From Kryptolebias marmoratus (taxonomy: Eukaryota; Chordata; Actinopteri; Cyprinodontiformes; Rivulidae), in assembly GCF_001649575.2 (NCBI RefSeq), contig NC_051431.1, forward strand, positions 5,217,551 to 5,281,550: a DNA stretch of 64,000 nucleotides, read 5' to 3'. Shown in pieces: positions 21,851 through 33,708 of this stretch (its first letter is position 1; each line of letters begins with the position of its first letter). The position numbers were made by a program, and so were the translations under genes. The notes beneath the pieces are model-generated. The model was not told the origin of the DNA and did not search any database. It saw nothing but the letters and a program-made list of their open reading frames with translations.

Positions 21851-23712
21851 TTCAGTGTCCCTTGTGAGCTCATTAGACGTTTGAGGTGACATGTTTTCTC
21901 CCTCGAGGCTTTAAAAGATCATAGCAACAGTTGTATCTAACGTTATGCTTAAGTCCTCAGTTTAACACAAACAGTACACAGCTGTATGTTTTCTTAAAAA
22001 GCAGATTAACGGTCTTTTCCAGTAACAAAATTTACCATCTTGTTAACAAATCTGAGACGAAGGCTTTAAACCTCTCTTTTATTCTTATGAAATTCCAAAA
22101 CTAAGTGATTCTGGCCCCGATAATTGCCGAGGTAAAAATCCACCACGGGCAGCTAAATCCTGAAATCAGCCCATTTTCCATGCAGTGGTCTGTGAGAACA
22201 CCAGCTGCTGTGTGCTATCATCGATGTGAGCCCTAACACAAAGCACTCCACTTTGCATAGGGGCACTTGGTTTTGTTTGTATCGGCTTGGATGGAGAGAT
22301 GGTGGGGGGCTTGAATATGCATTTCTGCTGGTCCCTGAGGGCTGGCGTGTGTGTCCTTGAAAACATCCTTTGTTTGTGAAGTTAAGATAAAAGGCTGATA
22401 TTGGTTCAGTTATTGCGGTGCTTTGCTCCTGATGCTGTGTGGTAATGATGGAGTAATTACCACACATCTCTCCTGACCTAAAAATGACTCATCTTTCAAT
22501 AGAAATCTCAGTAGAAAAAAAGTGGAGGTCCACAGTTTTATTTTGTGTATCTAATTTTTATTTGCAATTATCAAGCCAGACTGAGGTTAAGAAAAGTTAT
22601 TTGGCAACCTCATCGTGACACTGTGATAGGGTATCCTTTTCAGCATGTCTACATTAATTATTGCTGAATGTTTCAGTCAAGTACATTCACAAGCAAGACT
22701 ATAATTTATGTCAGGTTACTTTACACCTGAGGGCATGGTGGATAACAGTTTTTTTAGGGAATAATGTGTAAATGTTTTTATTTGCTGTAAGAAAAATCTC
22801 AGCATTTATTATGTATTAAAATGTTGTGCTAGGTTTTGCCTTGTTGGTTTCTTGGGTTATATTTTCAAGAATTTCAAATGGGGTATGGTGAGTATGATAG
22901 GACAACTATAGCCTGGGAAAGAAATGTAGGTATCTTCGAGATAGTTTCAACTTGTTAAGTTGGCTGGATAAAGTTTTATATGTGGAAAAGTTGATTTTGT
23001 CACCCACTGCTTTAGAGGTGTGAAAAATACTCCGAGGTAAGTTCTGATCTGAGTCCACTGTGGAATCAGATGTGAATGCTTAGCAGAGTCAAATTTAAGA
23101 TAAAACTTTGTCTCTTTTTCAATTTTAACTACAAACATAAAGTTTTGCTTGTGCCATTCCCCAAAACAAAAGAGCCAAAGCCCTCAAAAAGATCCCCCTT
23201 TTAAGTTTGGCTTGCATGTGTTGGGAGGAGAAGTCAGAGTACGAGAAGAAAACCCGTGCATCTACCAAATGCACACTTTTCTCACAAAAAGGTAACATCT
23301 GGGATTAAAGATTGGAACTTTCTTGATGTAGTCGTGGGAACGTGTTTCAGTGGGAGGTGCTGAGAGCACATGCGAATTTGTATGATTCTAAACACTCATA
23401 TAAAGAATATCATAATACCAAATATAAGTAAAATGCACACTGGCAGTGGATGTTGTCTTATCCGATTATGATCATTAAAAAATACAGTATGCTTGTTTGT
23501 TTGTTTGTTTTTTGGCAAACAGACAACATCTATAAAATTGCAATTATTGCTGGATGTTGTTTTGCCCACTTGTAAAATTTTGCACAAATTTACAATAATA
23601 ATTCTCGTTTGTGTAAAATATTTAGAAAATATAAGAATTTAAACACATGCAGTACTAATTAATCTCTTTTTAATTTTTTTTTTTCATTAATTAAATATGT
23701 ATTTGGGCATGC
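21851..23712. other. Gene-free stretch with a possible conserved block
   Basis: No gene is supported. About 22140-22480 is complex, contains a TAATTA homeodomain-type core at 22454-22459 and a perfect 11-bp inverted repeat around it. The remainder is AT-rich. Confidence 0.45.
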
Positions 23713-23725
23713 ATGTCTTCCTGCA

Positions 23726-23847
23726 GGACTTGCGACCTGTCCAGGGTGTCCCCCGCCTCTCGCACAGTGACTGCTGGGGATAGGCACCAGCTACCCGCGA
23801 CCCGGAATGGAGAAGCGGTTAAAGAAAATGGATGGATGGATGGATGG
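23726..23847 (+). mobile_element. 5'-truncated GATG-tailed SINE
   Basis: This copy of the SINE at 10521-10870 is in the opposite orientation and keeps only its 3' part (CCAGGGTGTCCCCCGCCTCT, GGCACCAGCTACCCGCGACC, GTTAAAGAAAATGGATGG). The (GGAT)n tail follows. A perfect 13-bp target-site duplication, ATGTCTTCCTGCA, flanks it at 23713-23725 and 23848-23860. Confidence 0.85.
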
Positions 23848-23860
23848 ATGTCTTCCTGCA

Positions 23861-26490
23861 CTGAAGTTTTGTGATTCATCTTGTGGACTGTTCTTTCTTT
23901 TATTCAAACTTTGGGCCTTTAAGTACCCTGGAGTAGAACACATCATACGAAGGCGCGTTGGCACTCTGATATACAACTATGGTGGCTTCCTCAAGTTTCA
24001 AAGAATGAAGAACTTTCTGAGGAAATACTCATTACAAAAATATACACAGGAAATTAGGTGTTGTGGCTATTTTAAGTCTTTAGTATTTTAAAATTAAAAT
24101 TCAGTTTTTATTAATGTACATGGGTGCACAAAACTGCACCTGCTTTGTTTCTTTAGCTTGTTGGCAGGGCAGCATTTATTAAGACAGACAGCTGATACGA
24201 TTAGACCAATCTATTTCTGCTTTTATTGGGAAACAGTAATCACTATGTGGTACACATCTCCTGACAAGATATCTGAGTGATTACTTCTAATTTATCCACA
24301 CATAAAGACATTTTCATAGAGTGCTGACTAGCAGTGTCCCATGAATAAGGCAATAAACAGATGGAATTGTATTCCCACTCGCCATCACAATAACAAATAT
24401 TGCTCCTGGGGTAAGAAAAAAATCCAAGAAGCACATAACGCTTTCAGCACATCGTCCAATTTCAGACTTTACAAAGCTTGAGAGAGCAGCTGTTATTTCC
24501 CAGTGGAACACTGACAAGAAAAAAAAAGCATGTATGTGCCTGACAGATTGGATTATGAAATTTTATTTGCTAAAATCTACTCAAAATTTTGAATCTTTTA
24601 TCTTTATTTTGTATGTAGTACAATGATGTGTTACACGAGACACAAACTGATCAGACTGTGTCATGATCCGGAGTTAAACACCTAATCATTTTCATGGATC
24701 ATTCTGTTCATCAGAATTGTATATTCTGAAATATATTGTGCACAGAGTGTGCCTTGAGTAGTTGTGTTTTGATCACTGAGGAAGATGAAATGCTATCAAT
24801 GATTGGTTAATGCATATTAATAAGTCATGACTTCTGGGTTGCTGTTTAGATTTTGTTGTGCAGGCTTGAACTAAAATATATTTTGAACCTTTTTTATGTT
24901 ACTGTTTGGTGTCATGATAGGTAGTTGTGATTCTCAAAGCTTGTAACCTTGTTTAATTTGGCAGTATATGCACAAGCGGGCATTTTAAATGATAGAAGAA
25001 GATAGTAGAAGAATGAAATGCAATGCAATAAGATACCTCAGAGATCTACGCAAAGGGGAACGTGGTCCTCTGCATTCCAGATCTGTGTCAGCACCCGGTG
25101 CTTTTCTGCTGAACCCACATGGTCAATAAACTCTTGCTGTTAAAAAGGTGCATGAGTAGAATTCTACTCGCAAAGATCTAATGAAATGACGAGAAACTGA
25201 CCTTCAGGACACATGGGATTGATTCTTTACCCTCATCCTCATGGTAATTGGCTTTGTATAGTTCTGCTCCGAATTATAAGTGAGTTGTAAAGAGAATGTA
25301 TGTCACACAAGAGCACTCAGTCCTTCAAGGTTTACAGTTCAGAAAGGCATCAATGGCTCCACTGGGATTAGAGATGTATATGCATGGTTCCAAGTTAAAA
25401 GGCTAAACTGCTGCATCAGCATCCACCACTGAATGAGAGCGCATCTAGAAGTAAAAGGATCCTGTTCGACCCTCTCTGATTAAAAGCGTAATTGATTACA
25501 ACATGTACAAACACACTGCATAAATTCTGTTATGGCCAAAAAATAAAAAATAGTGATGATAAATTTTGAAGATACAATACTTTGTGAAAGTTGTGAAAGC
25601 CAGGCCTATGTTTTTAGTGTCACATCTTCTCTCAGGTGGTATGGTTAGGTCAGCAATTTGATCTAAAGTGGAAGTGGTGTGGAGGACCACTGTGCAAAAT
25701 TGAACCAAATTCACCCAGCAGAATGTTAAACCATGTGTAAAATCCTTGCGATCGGCTTTGAAAACGATCTTGGGCTGAAGCTGCCATTTCCCTCCCCACC
25801 TCTGTCTTTAGGGATGGTCACTCTCATTTCTCTGTGCCTCGTGGGAACCTTTGAGGGAAGAAGGATGTCCAGGAGCCCATTAACCTCCCCTGTGTATGTG
25901 CACTGATTCCTGACATACACCCAGACATCAGGTCACCAACCCTGGAAAGCACCAGCCTTTTCACACAGCATGGTCAGGTCTCTTTGTTGTTACCACATGC
26001 CATCCTCTTTATTCCATCAGAAATACATTACGTGGTGGAAAAAAAGGTTACTTTGAGTTGTCTAGTGTTGATTTCTGGCTTGTTTTTTTTATTTGTGATA
26101 GCTTTGGGTTTTGAATTTACAACATTTGAAAGTGTTAATTTAACTCTTCTGACTGTGGGCATAATTTGATGGAATAAAATCAATGTAATTTGGGGATTTC
26201 TGCAGTCAAAACAAACATAATCACAACATGTGAACTAGAGATTGTCATCATCATAAATTCTTTAGAGAGCCTTAAGGAGTGGCTCTTTGATTTGGCCCCA
26301 TATGATCTTATTATATTTTATGATGGACTCTTTTTTATCAAGAGGCCATTAAACTCTCTACTGCCATATTCTTGTTGCAGTTTTTTCTTCAAAACCTGTA
26401 CCCTGATCTGGACATTAATGTGACAAACTACAGAAGAGAGTAATTTTGTTTGCACCTTTTGTTGAAGAAAGAAAAAACCACAAAAGTAAG
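23861..26490. other. Gene-free stretch
   Basis: No gene is supported. Slightly more complex blocks lie at 25010-25250 (including GGTCAATAAACTCTTGCTGT, an AATAAA-bearing segment) and 25720-25990. Neither shows a domain or clear splice structure. Confidence 0.45.
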
Positions 26491-26748
26491 TGAAATAACT
26501 TGAAATTGACAAAAGTGGTAATATAATTAAAAAAACTGAAAATAAACAAATGAAACTCAGGCATTGCATTTGAATTCTGATTCAACAGAATTGAAAAAAC
26601 TAATCAAACTGGCCTTGACAAAAAGGATGGTTCCCCTAGAAAAGAAATTAACCACAGGGACATGCTAACTAAGGTGTGTCCTATAATCAGCAAGTCTGTC
26701 AGTCTGTCTATTTAAAGGGTGAAAAGTAGTCACTGTGCTGTTTGGTAT

Positions 26749-27960
<1,212 letters not shown>

Positions 27961-28259
27961 AAAATATTAAGATAGGAACCATCTTTTTTTATCAAGGTTT
28001 TTGATAATTTTTTTTAAATAATACTTGTGAACCAAAATGTAAAAGCAGTGTCTGATTTTTTTACTTGATTTTCAGTAAATTCTTTTCTTTTCTTTTTTTT
28101 TTTTTTTTACTTTTGTCAGTTTCAAGTTATTTTAGCGACCATAGCAGGTTTCTTTAACAAATGGGTACAAACAAATGTATTCGCGTTTGTACATGCACGT
28201 CCACAGTATAATTGTTTACCAGAGATCAGAAGTATTTCTAGGTGTTTTTCATTGGTGAA

Positions 28260-28970
28260 GCGTCTTCATTAGTCAAAAAGCGTGGGCGGGACTCTAGCTC
28301 TCTGCAGCGAGTCAAAGTGAAAGGCAATAAAGGGAAGCAGGAGCTGCACTTTGCCGACGAGCATCTTTGCCGTCCTGCTTCACTACAGTGTTCACTGCCC
28401 CCCCTCCTGATCTGCGAGAAATATAGAAGGAGAGTTCATCAATGTAACTCAGGTCAGTCCGAAACTGCGCCGTTCAGCTGGATAAGTCCAACCTGACAGA
28501 AGAAGAGAGAAGAAGAAGAAAGAAAAAAAAGAGAGAGTGGAGCGCGGAGTGGAGCGTTGACGTGAAATTGTGAAGGAAAAAGAGAAGAATATGATGCTCC
28601 AGCGGCACTTGATCTTCATCCTGTACAGCCTCTGCGCGAGCGTCTTTAAAGGTGAGTGCCCTGGATGTTGCTGTGCATACAGACGGGCGTGGTGTGCGGG
28701 AGGGGAGGGGAGGGGAGGGGGAGTGAAGCGCAAAGATCGTTTGTGATCGTTGCGCACGTGAGCGCAAGTTGCCTATTCAATGCACAACAACAACAACAAA
28801 AAAAAACAGTTGATTTTTCCTTTAAAATCCTCCGCAGTTGTGGCTGCAGCGCGACTGTCGCTGGCTGCTGTCAGAGCCAAAGTGTGTGTGCTGGAATGCC
28901 TGGAAGTTGTGCGGCGCAACGAGACGCACGATGCGGCTGCACAAGTTTGGCTTTCGGAGACAACTTGGAT
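28260..28970 (+). promoter_or_regulatory. CpG-island promoter and 5'UTR of the exon at 28591
   Basis: CpG-rich sequence surrounds the first coding exon. An EGR1-type site GCGTGGGCG (28280-28288) overlaps a GC box, GGGCGGG (28284-28290). The presumed 5'UTR includes a purine-rich tract (AGAAGAAGAAAGAAAAAAAA, about 28500-28537). Downstream, in the first intron, are a G-run array (28698-28721) and an E-box CACGTG (28755-28760) inside TGCGCACGTGAGCGCA. No TATA box is convincing, as expected for a dispersed CpG promoter. The exact transcription start cannot be read from sequence, but probably lies between about 28260 and 28480. Confidence 0.7.
28591..28651 (+). CDS. cadm2: First coding exon with signal peptide, probable synaptic cell adhesion molecule 2 (partial)
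   Basis: The exon encodes 20 residues plus the first base of codon 21: MMLQRHLIFI then LYSLCASVFK. This is a typical signal peptide (basic R5, then a hydrophobic core). The ATG has A at -3, and an in-frame TGA at 28558-28560 closes the frame upstream, so this is the first start. A second ATG follows at once. The donor is G|GTGAGT at 28651/28652, phase 1. From memory, the vertebrate cadm2 first exon has the same length and phase and shares M1, R5, Y12-S13, C15 and a G-starting codon 21. CADM2 is an immunoglobulin-superfamily, single-pass membrane protein that mediates homophilic and heterophilic adhesion at synapses and axons. Ig domains and transmembrane segment would be in later exons outside this window. 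Another signal-peptide gene is possible because only 20 residues are available. Confidence 0.55.
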
Positions 28971-29259
28971 GTTATGTCCTTGTTTTTGAGATGAAGTGAC
29001 CGATTAAACCACGAGACTGCGGGACGAGTTGCCTGTAGTCTGCTGTTTCTCTCTCCATTCACTTGGGCTGGAGCTGATTCAGGGGAAGGTGGCTGGTGGT
29101 CTTTTTGCAGAGCCCGGTGTCATTGAGAGGATATTTTTCTCTTTTTCTTTTTTTGTATTTTGGGGGTAATTTTAAAAGCAACCTATTAATCAGTCAATCT
29201 GCACAGATAAGAAGTCCATATGTGGCTGCACTGAGAATCGTTCCTGCATAAAGCTTATT

Positions 29260-29560
29260 TATAATGCTCACTGTTTTAGGAGTCGGCAGAACACTGTCTG
29301 CCTGTGTGCTCCTGTGCATAAGGACTCTTTCTCCACCAGTGCTGGTATGCATGAGACCCAGTACCGTGCAAGCCCTGCGTGCTGGAGACGCAGGTGAGGT
29401 ATCTGTGTCGCCTCATGACAATAGCCCATCTCCCCGCAGACCGTCCCGCTCCTGGACATGCTTATGCAGCCACCGCCCAACAGACGACCAGAGCACTTAA
29501 CCCCTTCCAGATGGGGGTGGTGCCATCAGTGTGTCCTACCTTTATCTTCGCCTTCCACTT
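29260..29560. other. Isolated moderately CpG-rich block in the intron
   Basis: It stands out from AT-rich flanks (CTGCGTGCTGGAGACGCAGG, CATCTCCCCGCAGACCGTCC). A donor-like CAG|GTGAGGT at about 29393 and an acceptor-like CCCCGCAG at about 29440 are only about 50 bp apart, too short for a normal vertebrate intron. A 78-codon + frame has no recognised domain. It could be an enhancer, an old repeat or a lineage-specific exon. Confidence 0.35.
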
Positions 29561-29999
29561 TTAAATACAATGTCGCCCCGTGTGTCATTGATGGCAATGT
29601 CAGTGCAGATTTAATCTTAATATATTGATCAAAACATCTTTTTTAAAAAATAAAATATTAATGTTGTAAACAAATTATTCAGGTTCTATAAATGATCTCG
29701 AAATGAGTGAAGTTCCTTATATCAGCTGGAGCTTTATTTGCTCAGGAGACCTTCCACTTTTTTGTACACTGAATAAAATCGGTTCTCATGAGATTCTTAT
29801 GCCAGTAATGCCAGATGCAAAACACTTTTACTCAGATGAAAAACAAACAAAAAAACATGCAGCCACAGTTTTAATGTAATCATAGCAAAGTCATGAATAC
29901 TAGACAAAGAAAAAAAAACTGTAATTAATGTGTCCTTAAATAAAAAAAAAAAATGTAAGCAAAACTGTGACTGGATGCCAGCCAAAGTGAATGAAAATA

Positions 30000-30245
30000 G
30001 GTTAAACTTACAGCCATATTTGTTTACCTACACAGATTATGTAGGTCAATCAAGTGACTCAAGCTTCTTATTGGTTTTCGGTGGATTCAGCTTTGTTTAC
30101 ATTGAGTGCAGACCCGCATTTTAGAATTGCATTCAATAGCTGGAAAACTACTGGAGTGAACTCTTTCAAACTGCACTATTTGATTTAGTTCAGAATAGCC
30201 TTTTTATGATTGATTTTCTACTTTGTGTTGAGCACCTTTAACTCA
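30000..30245 (+). repeat. Dispersed repeat family Y, copy 1
   Basis: It shares extended similarity with 61300-61550: TTTGTTTACCTACACAGA, ATGTAGGTCAATCAAGTGAC, GCTGGAAAACTACTGGAGTG and AACTCTTTCAAACTGCAC. The class is unknown and it has no coding capacity. Confidence 0.7.
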
Positions 30246-31419
30246 AATGTGAGTCTAAATAGATTACAGTTTAAATATGCGTATTTATTTTTGTTTTACT
30301 GTCTTTCGGATTCTTGCTTTCAGCAAGTTTTGGCCTGTGCAGCTTCATTTCACCTCACAGAGCTGTCCAACTTGAAATGCCATAGACATAGACATCCAAC
30401 CACATCCACATGTTGCCTAAAGACATGCCTCTTCTCTGAGAGGATTTGAGTTAAATAACCATGCATGATTTTAAACATTTTATGGTTCGTTAACTACAAA
30501 ATGTTTAGCATTACATAACAAATAATATGACAGATAGTTTTTTGAAAACCAACTTATGTCTCTAGAAAATGTTCAGATCAACACTAAAAACCACCTAACT
30601 TGATTGTTTTTTCTTTCCTGCAGCCAATGACACTTTGAATGAATCTTCAAGGACACTATTTATGTAACATTTGCAAGCAGGTCCACTCCTTCAATAGTAA
30701 TTATTAGGTTTACTGTTTGGAAATGTCCAAGTAAAAACCACTCCTGTTTAAATGATGCTGAAGAGTGCTTTATAATATCATTATTTGAGGGTTGTTAGAA
30801 ACGCACAAACGCACTCTGCCGAAGGTTTCCAGCAGAATATGACTGCAATAGATTTCCAGTCTTTAGCATAATTCAAGTTTCAAAAAAGAATTTAAAGCTG
30901 CCCTAAAATTAATAGAAATAAGCTGGGCCCTTAGAAAATGGAATCTAATAATGTATTTTTTGTAAAATGGAAGTGAAAATGTTAACTAGAGTTTATGAAC
31001 TTAATTTAAAACATTTATTGATTGGAGTCTGTCTGGATCTTGATGTCCCATGTTATAAAAAAAGACTCATCTTTCTGTTTTTAACTTTTAGTGGACATTG
31101 TGTTTGCAGGAAAGTGGACTGGGCAAAAACCTGTCCTTGTATTTTGTTCCTGGTTTGCTCTGTTTTTAGTTAAAGCATTTAAGAATTTACATTAAGTTTG
31201 TCACTATATAAGTCATGAAATTTATTTTGACAATAAAAATGACCAGTTTAGTTCTATATTTGCCTCACTAGAGCTGCTGAGCGAAGGAAAGAAATTGGCT
31301 AGCAAACAGATGCCAAAGCAAAGCACCTGCACAAGCCATGTATCTATGAGTTTAATTTTAAGAAATTATTGATCCAATAAAACTTGAACCCACTAATGCA
31401 CTGGAGTTTGCTGTATAAA
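30246..31419. other. Intronic stretch without features
   Basis: I see no exon or classified repeat. The sequence is AT-rich throughout. Confidence 0.55.
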
Positions 31420-31431
31420 TGGAATAATAAT

Positions 31432-31639
31432 CCATCCATCCATTATTGTTGCATGCATTTCTGTTCAGGGTCACAGGGAGCTGGTGTCTATTTCTAGCGG
31501 TCATTGGGCGAGAGGCGGGTACACCCAGGACAGATTGCCAGTCCATCACAGGGTCACTTAGAGACAAATTGGACAGGCAACCATTCTCACTCAACACTAG
31601 TAACAATTTAGAGTTACCAATTACCCTAACAATTAACCT
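31432..31639 (-). mobile_element. 5'-truncated GATG-tailed SINE
   Basis: The copy starts on the + strand with CCATCCATCCATTA (the tail read backwards) and continues through GGGTCACAGGGAGCTGGTGT and ACAATTTAGAGTTACCAATT. It stops before the tRNA-like head. A perfect 12-bp target duplication, TGGAATAATAAT, flanks it at 31420-31431 and 31640-31651. It is a copy of the unit at 10521-10870. Confidence 0.85.
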
Positions 31640-31651
31640 TGGAATAATAAT

Positions 31652-33086
31652 GATATCGACAATTTTGTGGGAATAAAATGACTTAACAGGTCATTTTAAT
31701 CCAAAATGCATTTGAAAAGACATGCAGAACAAATCCTATCTGCACTTAAAGGAAACAAGTTCAAGGTGCACAGATTTCTAACTTTTGTCAAGAGTAGGAG
31801 CATCCACAGCCACTATCAGTATCAGCAGAAACAGTCTCCATAACTTTGGGATGTTGTTGCTGTACTAAGACTTGTAATATTTGTCAGAGAGCTTTACTAC
31901 TAAGGCAAAGTCTTTTGAGACTCATATCAGGCTTATTTCAACTGACAGTTGCTGCAGCAGGTAGGCATTAGGGCTTATTATTTTAGTAGTTTTTGTTTCA
32001 TCAAAAAAGGAAAATCTGTCTCGTGATTTTCTGAGCTATTGGGGGGGAAAAAATGCAGTTTTATTCATGACTCAAAGTCCTCTTTGTGGCTGTTAACGTC
32101 ACAGACTGATAGTGTTAAAGAGCACGCAAACCAAATAAACCTTGTCATCACTGTCATCTGTGCTTTGCTTTCACGGTCTTTGGGGGTCTGCATGGCTGCT
32201 CATTCAACGTCTGTTGCCTTTATCTCTGCTGTCTCACTGACTTCCCAACACTGCTGAAGCAGCACCCAAAAGTTTGATTTTGAAAAGGTTGAGAAGCTTA
32301 TGTCCACTTGCTTTAGGTGCCTTTGTTTAATTTCCATTTTTTCCGTATCCTCCCTCCATCACCATCTATGTTGTGGAGTTTATCAAACTAAGTGACAGGG
32401 TAACAAAATATGTTGGACAAACAAATAATGCAGAGCATTTTTTTTTCTTTTTGGTCAAGAATTCATTTATAAATGTAACATTTTAACATCATCATTCAGT
32501 TGCCTCAAAAAAGTCAAGGACATGCATATTTGTTTTGTTTTTGTAAAGATCAATAGCTTAGTTTGTACTAGTTTTGAGATCAGTAATAGTCAACAAGAAG
32601 CCAACTGACCCGGCAACAGATTTTGGTTCGTGAGCAGAGAGCGAAAACAGGGCACAGAGAGTTTTACCTTGTCCAATCCAAGAGCTCTTCTAAGATCATG
32701 CCTACTTCAAGGGCTGCTTAAAATATGTATGATATGAGGCTAGAGGTTAGATACATGAAGTGCCAGGGCCAGTACACTTAAAGTATAAATCACAAAGCTT
32801 TGGGGGAGATGTGAAAAGTCAAACAATGGCTTGCAGCTGGTAAACAGAGAGCGCACACAGTCGGAAGGGCTGCACAAGAATCTGTACATGTAATTAAAAT
32901 TGCTAATTGAATCTGCATTGGCCACAGGATCAATTACTAAAAAGTAGGAGGGGAAGAAGTTTCTTCTTTGTTTGTGCATTAATGCATCAATATAGCACTG
33001 TGATAAAAACTGTAACAAGTAAAACTCCTGCACTGAAAAATCTTGTAAAAGTTCGATATTAGCAGCTATGTGTATTTTGGTGAAAC
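31652..33086. other. Intronic stretch without recognised features
   Basis: No exon is supported. A 121-codon - strand frame at 32740-33105 has no recognisable domain and runs into the next element. Confidence 0.5.
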
Positions 33087-33708
33087 CTGGGGACACACTA
33101 CACAACTTTACAGTCTTTACAGACTTTGAAAAGACTTGGAATACACACTAACAGAATGGTTTCAGCAAATTTCTGTATGACAAAGAAAAGACTGGGATCA
33201 CATGCTTAACATCTGCACCTGATGAGGGATCACAGACTATATGATTTATCAGACCAACTAAAGTCAACTGAATGCATTGAAGTCTTGTGCAAATTCTTGC
33301 AAAGTCAACAGTTTAAAGGGGAAATTAACACATGTAACAATCAGCTTGCTGCTGCTGCTGCTGTCTGCACAGATATCTGCTCTTTGGATGCCATTTCCTG
33401 TATCCCACCCTTTTATTCATTGGCTGTTGGCAACACGTTTTTTGCAGCTGGGTCAATAATCAGTTTACACTGTGTCCAGATTTGGCTCCCGTAATTCAAA
33501 CATGTTTGATTGAGTGCGACAGACGTCAGGTTGGGTCTGTTCCCTTCATACACTTGCAGATTTTGCATCTTTACCCCTCACACATGAACAGATTTTTGTG
33601 CCAACTAGACATGCCGACTGTCCCCAACTAGTGCAGATTGGTGCGACTTTGCCCAACTGGGAATTATGATTAAAAGCTGGCAAAAAATTTGTGTGGTGTG
33701 TCCTCTGG
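33087..33708. mobile_element. Unclassified non-autonomous DNA transposon with terminal inverted repeats
   Basis: The ends are inverted copies: CCTGGGGACACACTACACAA on the left (33087-33106) and CCAGAGGACACACCACACAA read from the right (33708 backwards). The pairing continues imperfectly into ACTTTAC/ATTTTTT. The interior of about 570 bp has no transposase. The terminal style and size suggest a hAT-like MITE, but I could not read a convincing target duplication, so the superfamily is open. Confidence 0.65.

Noticed and set aside
25060..25150. AATAAA-bearing segment considered as the 3' end of an LTR or gene
   Set aside because: No matching upstream LTR start, coding region or target duplication could be read.
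28449..28767. Two overlapping - strand frames of about 100 codons across the CpG island
   Set aside because: GC-rich promoter DNA has few stops. They are antisense to the supported exon and show no domain.
28656..28994. 112-codon + frame starting just after the splice donor
   Set aside because: It lies in the intron side of the CpG island, crosses the G-run and an AAC/A run, and has no recognisable motif.
30600..30667. Possible second exon after a good acceptor (CTTTCCTGCAG at about 30623)
   Set aside because: Joined in phase 1 to the exon at 28651 it stops after about 14 codons and encodes no part of an Ig domain.
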